Positions 39,792 through 48,078 of a stretch of DNA of 64,000 nt are shown piece after piece. The stretch is taken from positions 62,001 through 126,000 of the forward strand of contig NZ_CCMG01000014.1 in the NCBI RefSeq assembly GCF_000751075.1, read 5' to 3'. The notes under the pieces were generated by a model. The model was given only the letters and a program-made list of their open reading frames with translations, was not told the origin of the DNA and made no database searches. This DNA comes from Rickettsia tamurae (GTDB lineage: Bacteria; Pseudomonadota; Alphaproteobacteria; Rickettsiales; Rickettsiaceae). The translations under genes and the position numbers were made by a program. Positions within the stretch are counted from its first letter, which is position 1. The number at the start of each line of letters is the position of its first letter.

Positions 39792-40803
39792 TAATTTCAG
39801 CTACTCTTTCTGCTTCATTTAAGGGTTTGTAGCTATATTCTTCTAAAGCAATAACCGACTTATCAAAAATTCTTGCTATCTTCTGTTCTACTAACTGCTT
39901 TATAAAAATCTTATGCTTTGAAGAATTAAAGTTTGGTGGGCAGAATATATAAAGAGGTTTACCGCTTGAAGCTGCTTCACTGCACATTGAGATTGAGTCG
40001 GCCGTAGAGATTATATATTTTGCTTTGGCGAGCATAGCTATATAAAGATTATAGCCTGCGTCTTCGTTCGGGTCATAAATAATTGTGGAAGACGGCATAT
40101 TATTTTTAATAATTGATTTTACAGTTTGTGGTGTACGTCTACTAAAACTAATGAGGAAAGGTATTTGTTGATTAGTATATATTTTATTTAATAATGAAGA
40201 AAATAAAACTGCTTCATCTTCATTGAAATTAAATTTTTTATTATTCCCACCGATTATCACTGCAATAAACTGTTTAAGATTAGGATAATGTTTTTGCAGT
40301 TCTAGATTCGCAGCAACAAACTTATCGGTTATGTTGTTGATGGCTCCATTGATGGGGATGATTGTCATTCCGTGACTTGATCGCGGAATCCAGTCTTCTT
40401 TAATTTTTTTTTGGATACCGTGGTCAAGCCACGGTATGACATTTTGGCTATTACTTAAATCATGATAAGGCAGAATAACGGCATTAAATGCATCATAAGG
40501 CAAAGAGGGCTGCATTATTTGTATTAACTTGATATCTTTAAATTTCTTTTTTAAATAAAATGCTAGTACTGCCGTTCTTCTTCCGGCGGTAATTATCATA
40601 TCAGGTAAAGGCTTTGCCATAATATTTTGCAATAGCTCACTTTTTATATGAATAGGATAATATTTTAGTAAAAAGTTCGGTAGCTTAGCTAAGCAATTAT
40701 ATTCAAGCTTAATTGTGGTATATTCTTCTGTTAATTTTTCAGCAAGTGCAATAGCCTGATGGGTGTTGCCTGTTCTATCATCTGCCAATACGTGTATTTT
40801 CAT
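39763..40803 (-). CDS. ELM1/DUF1022-like protein with in-frame family C insertion
   Basis: 346 residues on the reverse strand. The N-terminal VLADDRTGNTHQAIALAE and the C-terminal SISMCSEAASSGKPLYIF are typical of the mitochondrial-fission ELM1 / DUF1022 family, often annotated vaguely as a sugar epimerase; the true activity is not known. A 69-base family C palindrome (40373-40441) is inserted in frame at about residues 121-143, encoding NVIPWLDHGIQKKIK and onward. Its start overlaps the mrp stop (ATGA), so the two are cotranscribed. The function is uncertain. Confidence 0.78.
   Translation of the reverse strand: MKIHVLADDRTGNTHQAIALAEKLTEEYTTIKLEYNCLAKLPNFLLKYYPIHIKSELLQNIMAKPLPDMIITAGRRTAVLAFYLKKKFKDIKLIQIMQPSLPYDAFNAVILPYHDLSNSQNVIPWLDHGIQKKIKEDWIPRSSHGMTIIPINGAINNITDKFVAANLELQKHYPNLKQFIAVIIGGNNKKFNFNEDEAVLFSSLLNKIYTNQQIPFLISFSRRTPQTVKSIIKNNMPSSTIIYDPNEDAGYNLYIAMLAKAKYIISTADSISMCSEAASSGKPLYIFCPPNFNSSKHKIFIKQLVEQKIARIFDKSVIALEEYSYKPLNEAERVAEIIKSLGLTIL
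40373..40441 (-). repeat. Family C element read in frame inside the ELM1-like gene
   Basis: 69 bases, exactly 23 codons, from tgtcattccgtgac to acggtatgaca. Both palindromic arms are present and no stop is created on the coding strand. Confidence 0.88.
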
Positions 40804-41759
40804 CGTAAATACTTCTCTAAAGGTAATGTTAATAAGTTTGTTAGAGGCAGTGATTTATCGCAAGCATCGGCTATCTGCGGTGTGATCGGGATTTGAGCGA
40901 TTAGTGGTATATTATATTTTTGCGATAAATACCCGCCGCTATTATTTTTAAGCATATAGCTCATATTCTCAATTATTCCCAAAATAGGTAAATTTAGTTT
41001 TTGATATAAATCTATAGAACGTATTACGTCTATTTCTGATATTTTTTGCGGCGTAGTTACGATTATTACGCTGTCTAAATGATAATTTTCTAGCATACTT
41101 AAATGAATATCACCTATCCCCGGCGGCATATCGATAATTAGATAATCTAAATTATCCCATTTTGTTACCGATAATAATTGATAGATAGTTTTGCTCGCCA
41201 TAGGACCACGCCAAATAATTGCCGAGTGGTCTTTAACGAAGAAGCCTATAGACATAATTTCGATGCTTTGAGCAAGTACCGGTATTATTCGTCCATCTTT
41301 CGTTTTCGGTACTTCGTTAATGCCGAATATATGCGGAATTGACGGACCGTAAATATCCGCATCTACTATTCCGACTCGGTAATTTTCTAGACTTAACTGC
41401 TGAGCAATAAGAGCTGATATTGTAGATTTTCCGACTCCGCCTTTGCCTGACGCTACTAAGATAATTTTTTTTACGTTTTCTATAAAATGTTTTGGTTTTT
41501 GAACTTTTTTCTCCATCGGTTTACTTTCGGTGAAAACAATTGTTATTTTATTTACTTCCGAAATCTCGTTAAGTTTATTAATTGCCTTAAGTCTAATTTC
41601 CTCGGCTTCTAACTTGTTTTTACCTGATATATCTATGGAGAAACCGATATTATTCCCCTTAATTATAATATCCGATATAACTTCATTTAAAAAAGTACCG
41701 TCTTTAAAGGTAATATTCTGAATTTTATCTATAATTTGTCGTTGGTGTAAATTCGCCAT
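40800..41759 (-). CDS. mrp: Mrp/ApbC (NBP35-like) P-loop ATPase
   Basis: 319 residues. There is an N-terminal MIP18-like (DUF59) segment, then the Walker A of the family, ASGKGGVGKSTISA, and IIDMPPGIGDIHLSM. Mrp proteins act as Fe-S cluster carriers. The C-terminal CxxC that ligates the cluster is not visible: after ENMSYML comes KNNSGGYLSQKYNIP instead of a Cys-x-x-Cys segment. It overlaps the ELM1-like gene downstream, and hflK is divergent upstream. Confidence 0.92.
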   Translation of the reverse strand: MANLHQRQIIDKIQNITFKDGTFLNEVISDIIIKGNNIGFSIDISGKNKLEAEEIRLKAINKLNEISEVNKITIVFTESKPMEKKVQKPKHFIENVKKIILVASGKGGVGKSTISALIAQQLSLENYRVGIVDADIYGPSIPHIFGINEVPKTKDGRIIPVLAQSIEIMSIGFFVKDHSAIIWRGPMASKTIYQLLSVTKWDNLDYLIIDMPPGIGDIHLSMLENYHLDSVIIVTTPQKISEIDVIRSIDLYQKLNLPILGIIENMSYMLKNNSGGYLSQKYNIPLIAQIPITPQIADACDKSLPLTNLLTLPLEKYLR

Positions 41760-41850
41760 AATTAAATTTCCTTTTTAAAGCTGTTTAAGCTCGTAACTTG
41801 ACGTTATATACTATAATATATATAATCACTTAAATCCTCATACTTTTTGT

Positions 41851-41972
41851 AAAACTCTACTTCTAGAGGTAATTTGTACGTCAATCCGGTACTCACATCT
41901 TCACGTACTTTTTTGTACGCTGCGGTGCTGCGTTTCGTGTTTCCTTCAAATTCCTCTCTATAAGCGAATTTT
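41851..41972 (-). repeat. RPE-1 element upstream of hflK, reverse orientation
   Basis: Read on the reverse strand it gives [20 protein letters not shown] and [18 protein letters not shown], the RPE-1 signature. It lies in the divergent mrp-hflK promoter region, not inside a gene. The 96-residue reverse ORF over it is repeat sequence. Confidence 0.85.
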
Positions 41973-42011
41973 ACAAGAAGTATTTTAAAATAATATAAAA
42001 CAACAAAGCAA

Positions 42012-43052
42012 ATGCTTAATAAAAAATATATCTCGATTTTAAAAAAATCCCCATGGAAAGATTTTGATTCTAATAAAGAATATAACATATTCACAAGACC
42101 GCGTAAAAATCAATTTAATTTTGATAAATTTCAATTCCAGTTTAATTTCAATGCTAAAACAATAATTTTAGCTGTTGTTGCGATGGTTGCTTTATGGTTT
42201 ACTTCGGGTATTTATGAAATAAAAGAAGGTGAAGAAGCAGCAGTAATAAGGTTTGGGCGTTTTGTGCGTAAGGGTTCCCCCGGGCTTAATTATCATTTAC
42301 CGGCTCCTTTTGAAAAGATAATAGTTGAGAAAGTGAAGCAATCACGCCGGATTGAGATTGGTTATCGTACAAATAGCTCTCTGCGTAGCGGTGGTGATAA
42401 TACTAAAAATATTGCCGGTGAAAGTATAATGCTTACCGGTGATGAAAATATCGTTGCTTTAAATTGTGACGTAATGTGGCATATTAATAATCTTGAAGAT
42501 TTTATTTTTAATGTACAAAGACCTGAAGAAACAGTAAAAGCAACAGTAGAAAGTGCCGTTAGGGAAGTAATAGGCAATACTCCTATTTCTTGGGTATTAT
42601 CCGATCGAAAGCAAGAAATTACTTATAAAATAGAAAAATTAGCCCAGAAGATACTGGATAGTTACAATGCTGGTGTGATGATTGAGAAAGTACAATTATT
42701 AAAAGCCGAGCCGCCTGCCGAAGTAATAGACGCTTATAGAGACGTGCAAACTTCAAAAGCAGATAAAGAGAAAGAAATAAATCAAGCTCAAGCCTATAAT
42801 AATAAGATTTTACCGGAAGCTAGAGGAGCAGCTGCAAAGATTATACAAGAAGCAGAAGGTTATAGAGAAGAAGTTATATCAAAAGCAGAAGGTTATAGCC
42901 AAAGATTTAATGCTATTTATAAACAATATGCTACAGGTAGGCAAGTAACTAGAGATAGATTATATTTAGAAGCAGTCGAAGAGATATTAAGCGGTTCAAA
43001 TAAAACGATTATTAATAATGCACTACTGCCGCACATGGCCATAAAACCGTAG
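42012..43052 (+). CDS. hflK: FtsH regulatory protein HflK
   Basis: 346 residues. There is one N-terminal membrane segment ([19 protein letters not shown]) then a band-7/SPFH domain ([20 protein letters not shown]) and a helical region rich in Ala, Glu and Lys ([19 protein letters not shown]). HflK and HflC form a cage around the membrane protease FtsH. hflC follows after a repeat of 145 bases and htrA follows that. Confidence 0.95.
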   Translation: MLNKKYISILKKSPWKDFDSNKEYNIFTRPRKNQFNFDKFQFQFNFNAKTIILAVVAMVALWFTSGIYEIKEGEEAAVIRFGRFVRKGSPGLNYHLPAPFEKIIVEKVKQSRRIEIGYRTNSSLRSGGDNTKNIAGESIMLTGDENIVALNCDVMWHINNLEDFIFNVQRPEETVKATVESAVREVIGNTPISWVLSDRKQEITYKIEKLAQKILDSYNAGVMIEKVQLLKAEPPAEVIDAYRDVQTSKADKEKEINQAQAYNNKILPEARGAAAKIIQEAEGYREEVISKAEGYSQRFNAIYKQYATGRQVTRDRLYLEAVEEILSGSNKTIINNALLPHMAIKP

Positions 43053-43059
43053 GGTACTA

Positions 43060-43155
43060 TGTCATTCCCGCGAAATTGTCATACCGTGGCTTAACCACGG
43101 TATCCAGAAAAAAATTAAAAAAGACTGGATCCCGCGATCAAGTCGCGGGATGACA
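43060..43155. repeat. Family C palindromic element between hflK and hflC
   Basis: A partial arm (tgtcattcccgcg) is followed by a full element from tgtcataccgtgg to gcgggatgaca, a tandem or overlapping insertion. Confidence 0.82.
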
Positions 43156-43197
43156 TTATAACAGCATAGAATACAAAAAAACAACAAGGAATATTAA

Positions 43198-44058
43198 ATG
43201 CAACAAAAGATTTATTATATAATTTTTACAATTGTTTTTGGGCTGATACTGATTTCTAGCTCCTTATTTTCAGTTGACCAACGCCAATCTGCTGTAGTAT
43301 TCCAGTTTGGTGAGGCAGTTAGAACTATAGAAAATCCAGGGCTAAATATTAAAATCCCGTTTATTCAAAATGTTGAATTTTTTGATAAGCGTCTTTTAGA
43401 TGTTGAGGTTGAGGCAAAAGAATTAACGGCTGCTGACGGTAAGCGAGTTATTGTTGATGCTTACGCCAAATTTCAAATTAATAATCCCGTAATGTTTTAT
43501 AAAACGGTACATGATTATCAAGGCGTGAAAATTAGGTTAACTCGTAATCTTGAATCATCAATGCGTAAGGTGATAGGTAAAATCTCGCTAAGTAGCCTTT
43601 TAAGTCAGGAACGTAGTAACGTAATGTTAAATATCTTAAATCAAGTGGACGGAGAAGCTAAAAGCTTTGGTATTGACGTTGTAGATGTTAGAATTTTAAG
43701 AGCAGACTTACCGAAAGAAAATAGTGCGGCTATTTATCGTCGTATGCAAACGGCACGTGAAAAGGAAGCAACCCAAATTAGAGCGGAAGGGCAAGAAGAA
43801 AGCGTGCGTATTCGTTCAAAAGCAGATAAAGAAAGTAAAATAATAATTGCTAAAGCTTATCGAGATGCACAAATTATTAAAGGTGACGGCGATGAGAAAG
43901 CGGCAAAAATATATAATTCTGCTTATTCAGTCGACCCGGAATTTTATAAATTTTATAGATCACTTTTAGTATATAAAAATTCTTTAAAGAAAGAGGATAC
44001 TAATTTTGTAATTTCACCGGATGCTGAAGTTTTAAAATATCTAAATCTAACTAAGTAG
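43198..44058 (+). CDS. hflC: FtsH regulatory protein HflC
   Basis: 286 residues with an N-terminal anchor (IIFTIVFGLILISSSLFSV), an SPFH domain (DQRQSAVVFQFGEAVRTIEN) and the typical YRRMQTAREKEATQIRAEG helix. It is the partner of HflK. The stop is followed directly by a family D repeat. Confidence 0.95.
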   Translation: MQQKIYYIIFTIVFGLILISSSLFSVDQRQSAVVFQFGEAVRTIENPGLNIKIPFIQNVEFFDKRLLDVEVEAKELTAADGKRVIVDAYAKFQINNPVMFYKTVHDYQGVKIRLTRNLESSMRKVIGKISLSSLLSQERSNVMLNILNQVDGEAKSFGIDVVDVRILRADLPKENSAAIYRRMQTAREKEATQIRAEGQEESVRIRSKADKESKIIIAKAYRDAQIIKGDGDEKAAKIYNSAYSVDPEFYKFYRSLLVYKNSLKKEDTNFVISPDAEVLKYLNLTK

Positions 44059-44061
44059 TAT

Positions 44062-44188
44062 ACTCGTTTAATTTGAAAAATTGGCTACGTTGTTTTATAT
44101 TTTTTGATCCTTACGTAGGATTAACTATGCTGCGGTCAAAAAGTATAAAACGCCTTGCTCTTTTCCAAGTTAAACTTCGTCTATCTAC
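44062..44188 (+). repeat. Family D element, copy 1
   Basis: It opens actcgtttaatttgaaaaat. An internal palindrome (tatattttttgatcctta / gcggtcaaaaagtata) and the end gccttgctcttttccaag follow. A direct copy with few differences is at 46585-46708, and the ends resemble family E. Confidence 0.85.
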
Positions 44189-44208
44189 TTTTTATTTACT
44201 TGGAGTAT

Positions 44209-45750
44209 ATGGTTAATCTGAAAATAGTTCTTGTTATAATAGTTTTAATATCAAGTAACGTTGTTCTAGCAAAAGAAAATAATAAGTATTTAAAAGTAGC
44301 AGATCAAGAAGAGAATGAGTTTACGGAAATAAATTCTGCTCCTTTAAAAGTAAGTGAAGCCACCCGTTATAGCTTTGCCGATATAGTTGAACCGTTAATT
44401 CCTGCAGTCGTTAATATTTCAACAATAGAATATGTTAATAGTAAATCGGAAAATGCCGAGAAAGATCCTCTGCAAGAAAAAAAAACTTTAAATTTCATTA
44501 ATGATTTTTTAGAAAAGCTTAATATACCGTTGAATTTAGAAGAGGTCGATCAAACTCCTAAAAGCGTTCCGCTTGGTTCAGGATTTATTATTGAACCTAA
44601 CGGCTTAATAGTGACAAACTATCATGTAATTGCAAATGTTGAGAAAATTAATATAAAACTTGCAGATAATACCGAATTATCGGCTAAATTAATAGGTAGC
44701 GATACTAAAACCGATTTAGCTCTCTTAAAAATAGATAGCGAGGAATCTCTACCTTTTGTTGAGTTTGGAGATTCAAATGATGCAAGAGTAGGAGATTGGG
44801 TTATTGCAATCGGTAATCCGTTCGGTAATCTAGGAGGTACGGTGACAAGCGGTATTATATCCTCTAAAGGGCGGGATATCGATATAGATACGGACAATAT
44901 AGTCGATAATTTTATTCAAACGGATGCTGCAATTAATAACGGTAATTCCGGTGGTCCTATGTTTAATTTGGATCAGAAAGTAATTGGCGTAAATACGGCA
45001 ATTTTTTCACCGCTCGGTACTAATATAGGTATCGGTTTTGCAATACCGTCAAATACTGCAAAGCCTATAATCGAACGTCTTAAGAAAGATGGAAAAGTAA
45101 GTAGAGGACGCCTTGGAGTAACAATACAAGATTTAACCGAGGAAATTTCTGAAGGGCTAGGACTTAAAGATACTAGGGGGGTGTTAGTAGCTAAAGTACA
45201 AGAAGACGGTCCAGGTGATAAAGCAGGAATTAAAACAGGTGATATAATAATAGAGTTTGCAGATATACCGGTTAAAAATACTAAAAGATTACGTGTAATT
45301 ATTGCAGATGCTCCTATTGATCAGGAAGTAAAAGTAAAAATACTTCGCGATAAAAAAGAGCTTGAATTACCTATTAAAATTACTTCGGATAATGAAGAGG
45401 TTACCAAAGATTCTACAGAAGAGACCAATAAGGAAGAAATAACAAACAAAGAAGAAAATAATTTATCTATTACTAAAAATAATATTACTTTTAGTAATTT
45501 GACTGAAGAACTAAGACAAAAATATACTATTCCTCAAGATAAAATGGGAATAGTTATAACCAATATTGATGAAGAAGAAAGTCGCTTCAAAATTGGCGAT
45601 CTGATAACCAATATTAATCAGGAAAGCATAGACGATATAAGTAAGCTAGAAGAATTATATGAAAATGCTAAAAAATCAGATAAGCAAAATATTTTGCTCT
45701 TGATTGAAAGGGGTAATACAAGTGTGTTCGTGCCGTTATTGGTGCTGTGA
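44209..45750 (+). CDS. degP: Periplasmic serine protease DegP/HtrA
   Basis: 513 residues from the ATG at 44209 with a signal peptide (MVNLKIVLVIIVLISSNVVLA). The frame is also open from 44155, within the D repeat, but the signal peptide and the GGAG site 3 bases upstream favour 44209. The catalytic triad is His139 (NYHVIANV), Asp169 (KTDLALL) and Ser247 (GNSGGPM). A PDZ domain follows (about 310-400) and a second, weaker one ends the protein. It degrades or refolds damaged envelope proteins and follows hflKC as in many alphaproteobacteria. Confidence 0.95.
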   Translation: MVNLKIVLVIIVLISSNVVLAKENNKYLKVADQEENEFTEINSAPLKVSEATRYSFADIVEPLIPAVVNISTIEYVNSKSENAEKDPLQEKKTLNFINDFLEKLNIPLNLEEVDQTPKSVPLGSGFIIEPNGLIVTNYHVIANVEKINIKLADNTELSAKLIGSDTKTDLALLKIDSEESLPFVEFGDSNDARVGDWVIAIGNPFGNLGGTVTSGIISSKGRDIDIDTDNIVDNFIQTDAAINNGNSGGPMFNLDQKVIGVNTAIFSPLGTNIGIGFAIPSNTAKPIIERLKKDGKVSRGRLGVTIQDLTEEISEGLGLKDTRGVLVAKVQEDGPGDKAGIKTGDIIIEFADIPVKNTKRLRVIIADAPIDQEVKVKILRDKKELELPIKITSDNEEVTKDSTEETNKEEITNKEENNLSITKNNITFSNLTEELRQKYTIPQDKMGIVITNIDEEESRFKIGDLITNINQESIDDISKLEELYENAKKSDKQNILLLIERGNTSVFVPLLVL

Positions 45751-45755
45751 TTAAA

Positions 45756-45834
45756 TGTTATACCGTGGCTTGACCACGGTATCCAGTCTTTTTAAATTTT
45801 TAACTAGATACCGTGGTCAAGCCACGGTATGACA
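45756..45834. repeat. Family C palindromic element between degP and trhO
   Basis: It is tgttataccgtggc ... cacggtatgaca with a short AT loop. Confidence 0.85.
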
Positions 45835-45845
45835 CCTAAATAATT

Positions 45846-46598
45846 ATGAATGAAAAAATAGCAATTTTAAGTGCATATAGTTTTGTTAATATAGAAGAGC
45901 CGGCGAATTTAATACCAAAGCTTTTGCTTATCGGTAAAAAAAAATATGTTAGAGGTACTATTTTATTAGCTAATGAAGGTTTTAACGGTTCTTTTTCAGG
46001 TTCATATGAAAATGTAAATCTTGTACTTGAAGAACTAATAAAGCTAACCGGCCCCAAAGATGTTAACGTTAAAATAAATTATAGTGATGTTCATCCTTTT
46101 CAGAAGCTGAAAGTAAGGCTTAAGAAAGAGATTGTAGCGATGAATGTTGAAAATTTGAATGTTGATTTGTTTAAAGGCGAATATATAGAGCCGAAAGATT
46201 GGGATGAATTTATCACAAAACAAGATGTTATAGTAATAGATACTCGTAATGATTATGAAGTAGAGGTCGGTACATTTAAATCAGCAATTAATCCTAATAT
46301 CAAAACATTTAAACAATTTCCTGCTTGGGTTCAGCAGAATCAAGAATTGCTCAAAGGTAAGAAAATTGCTATGGTTTGTACAGGTGGTATTAGGTGTGAA
46401 AAATCCACCAGCTTACTTAAAAGCATAGGTTATGATGAAGTATATCATCTAAAAGGCGGTATATTGCAGTATTTAGAAGATACACAAAACAAGAATAATT
46501 TATGGCAAGGTGAATGTTTCGTCTTTGATGATAGGAGAGCAGTAGCAGATGATTTATCACCCGCAGAAGGGCATTGGTTGCAGACTCGTTTAATTTGA
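45846..46598 (+). CDS. trhO: Rhodanese-domain tRNA uridine hydroxylase TrhO (UPF0176)
   Basis: 250 residues. The N-terminal acylphosphatase-like part ([16 protein letters not shown]) and the rhodanese loop [15 protein letters not shown] with its active-site Cys are intact, matching TrhO, which starts 5-hydroxyuridine formation at tRNA position 34. The last residues (TRLI and the stop) come from the family D repeat that begins at 46585, so the native C-terminus may have been replaced. Confidence 0.9.
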   Translation: MNEKIAILSAYSFVNIEEPANLIPKLLLIGKKKYVRGTILLANEGFNGSFSGSYENVNLVLEELIKLTGPKDVNVKINYSDVHPFQKLKVRLKKEIVAMNVENLNVDLFKGEYIEPKDWDEFITKQDVIVIDTRNDYEVEVGTFKSAINPNIKTFKQFPAWVQQNQELLKGKKIAMVCTGGIRCEKSTSLLKSIGYDEVYHLKGGILQYLEDTQNKNNLWQGECFVFDDRRAVADDLSPAEGHWLQTRLI

Positions 46599-46708
46599 AA
46601 AATTGGCTACGTTGTTTTATACTTTTTGATCCTCACGTAGGATTAACTACGCTGCGGTCAAAAAGTATAAAACGCCTTGCTCTTTTCCAAATTAAACTTC
46701 GTCTGCCT
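46585..46708 (+). repeat. Family D element, copy 2
   Basis: It is a direct near copy of 44062-44188, about 2.5 kb apart, flanking degP and trhO. Its left end overlaps the trhO stop codon. Confidence 0.86.
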
Positions 46709-46738
46709 TCATCCAATTTTTTATTATATTAAATAGCT

Positions 46739-47113
46739 ATGACTAAAACCAAACAAGAAATTTATAATAAGCGTCCAACTTCGCCGCATTTAACTATATA
46801 TAAGCCGCAAATAAGTTCTAATTTGTCGATTTTGCATCGTATGACCGGTGTAGCTCTATTTTTTGCAGTATCGATTTTGGCATGGTGGTTGATCCTTAGT
46901 AAATATGACAATAATTATTTACAACTTGCTAATTGCTGCATTATAAAAATATGCTTAGTAGCTGCTAGTTATGCTTGGTTTTATCATTTATGTAACGGCA
47001 TTAGGCATTTATTTTGGGATATTGGTTACGGTTTTTCTATAAAAGCAGTTAATATCACCGGTTGGTGTGTAGTTGTATGTTCTATATTATTAACTATGTT
47101 GCTATGGGTATAA
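46739..47113 (+). CDS. sdhC: Succinate dehydrogenase cytochrome b556 subunit
   Basis: 124 residues with three membrane helices. RPTSPHLTIYKPQISSNLS and SILHRMTGVALFF at the N-terminus are the SdhC signature, and the heme-ligand region is HLCNGIRHLFWD. It anchors the complex II catalytic subunits. sdhD is next but separated by 444 bases carrying a GIY-YIG insertion. Confidence 0.95.
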   Translation: MTKTKQEIYNKRPTSPHLTIYKPQISSNLSILHRMTGVALFFAVSILAWWLILSKYDNNYLQLANCCIIKICLVAASYAWFYHLCNGIRHLFWDIGYGFSIKAVNITGWCVVVCSILLTMLLWV

Positions 47114-47132
47114 AAATATAAATAATCTTCGG

Positions 47133-47167
47133 TGTCATACCGCGACTTGATCGCGGTATCCAAAAAA
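47133..47167 (+). repeat. Left 35-bp terminal inverted repeat of a family C element
   Basis: It is the exact reverse complement of 47490-47524. It contains its own palindrome ataccgcg-acttgat-cgcggtat. It lies 20 bases after the sdhC stop. Confidence 0.9.
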
Positions 47168-47179
47168 TAACTTAATAAA

Positions 47180-47466
47180 ATGAAAGAATATTATGTTTAT
47201 ATACTTTCTAATAAATGTAACGGTAGTCTATATATAGGCGTTACTTTATTATAAAACGTATTTGGCAACATAAGCAGAAGATAAGAAAAGGTTTTACTAC
47301 AAAATACGATATAGATAAACTAGTTTATTTTGAACAATTTAATGATGTTAATCTTGCAATTGGACGTGAAAAACGTCTAAAGGAATACAAGAGGAAATGG
47401 AAGCTAGATTTAATTAACTCTAGTAATCCAAGTTGGCATGATTTATATGAAGATTTTTTAAAATAA
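47180..47466 (+). pseudogene. GIY-YIG family endonuclease, frameshifted, inside a palindromic element
   Basis: From the ATG at 47180 the product begins MKEYYVYILSNKCNGSLYIG, a single-domain GIY-YIG nuclease of the small YhbQ/COG2827 type (YVY ... YIG). The frame is lost after GVTLL (TAA near 47252). The other phase continues IKRIWQHKQKIRKGFTTKYD, then LVYFEQFNDVNLAIGREKRL with the catalytic Glu, and ends SNPSWHDLYEDFLK at 47466. A single frameshift separates the two parts; otherwise the domain is complete at about 95 residues. It sits between perfect inverted family C arms. The role of such proteins here is unknown. Confidence 0.82.
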
Positions 47467-47489
47467 ATTATGCTTTAGTAGTAATAAGT

Positions 47490-47524
47490 TTTTTTGGATA
47501 CCGCGATCAAGTCGCGGTATGACA
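47490..47524 (-). repeat. Right 35-bp terminal inverted repeat of a family C element
   Basis: It pairs with 47133-47167 without mismatch. sdhD starts 34 bases beyond. Confidence 0.9.
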
Positions 47525-47557
47525 ACTTAACGAAAAAAATATGTTTAGAGAAAATTA

Positions 47558-47935
47558 ATGGTATATGATTTTAAAGCAGAAATTGTAAAAGCAAAAAATA
47601 GCGGTTCTGCTAAAAGTGGTTCTCATCATTGGTTATTGCAAAGAGCAACGGGGATTATATTAGCTTTATGTTCTATATGGTTAATATATTTTACGTTAAC
47701 CAACAAAAATAATGACATAAATATTATTATGTGGGAGTTTAAAAAGCCTTTTAACGTAGTAGCATTGTTAATTACGGTGGCTATTTCGTTATATCATGCA
47801 ATGCTTGGTATGCGTGTAGTGGTTGAGGATTATGTAAGTTGTCACAAATTACGTAATACATTGATTATAATAGTGCAATTATTTTGCATTGTGACTATTG
47901 CAGCTTTTGTAGTAGCGATGTTTTATAGGGGATAA
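47558..47935 (+). CDS. sdhD: Succinate dehydrogenase membrane anchor subunit
   Basis: 125 residues, three membrane helices. SHHWLLQRATGIILALCS and YHAMLGMRVVVEDYV are the SdhD landmarks, with the heme/quinone-associated His in YHAM. It works with SdhC as the membrane part of complex II. A family C repeat separates it from sdhA. Confidence 0.94.
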   Translation: MVYDFKAEIVKAKNSGSAKSGSHHWLLQRATGIILALCSIWLIYFTLTNKNNDINIIMWEFKKPFNVVALLITVAISLYHAMLGMRVVVEDYVSCHKLRNTLIIIVQLFCIVTIAAFVVAMFYRG

Positions 47936-47939
47936 AAAT

Positions 47940-48035
47940 TGTCATACCGCGGCTTGACCGCGGTATCCAGAAAACAATTTATAGCATTATTGTGTATTGA
48001 ATTACTGGACCCCGTGGTCAAGCCACGGGGTGACA
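47940..48035. repeat. Family C palindromic element between sdhD and sdhA
   Basis: It runs from tgtcataccgcggc to cacggggtgaca. The two arms carry different inner palindromes, which suggests a chimeric or recombined copy. Confidence 0.85.
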
Positions 48036-48078
48036 GGGGTAGACAATTCACGTATCAAAATAGTAAAAAATTAATTTA

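Noticed and set aside
41804-42094. 96-codon reverse ORF upstream of hflK
   Set aside because: Most of it is an RPE-1 element, and the rest is antisense to the hflK start.
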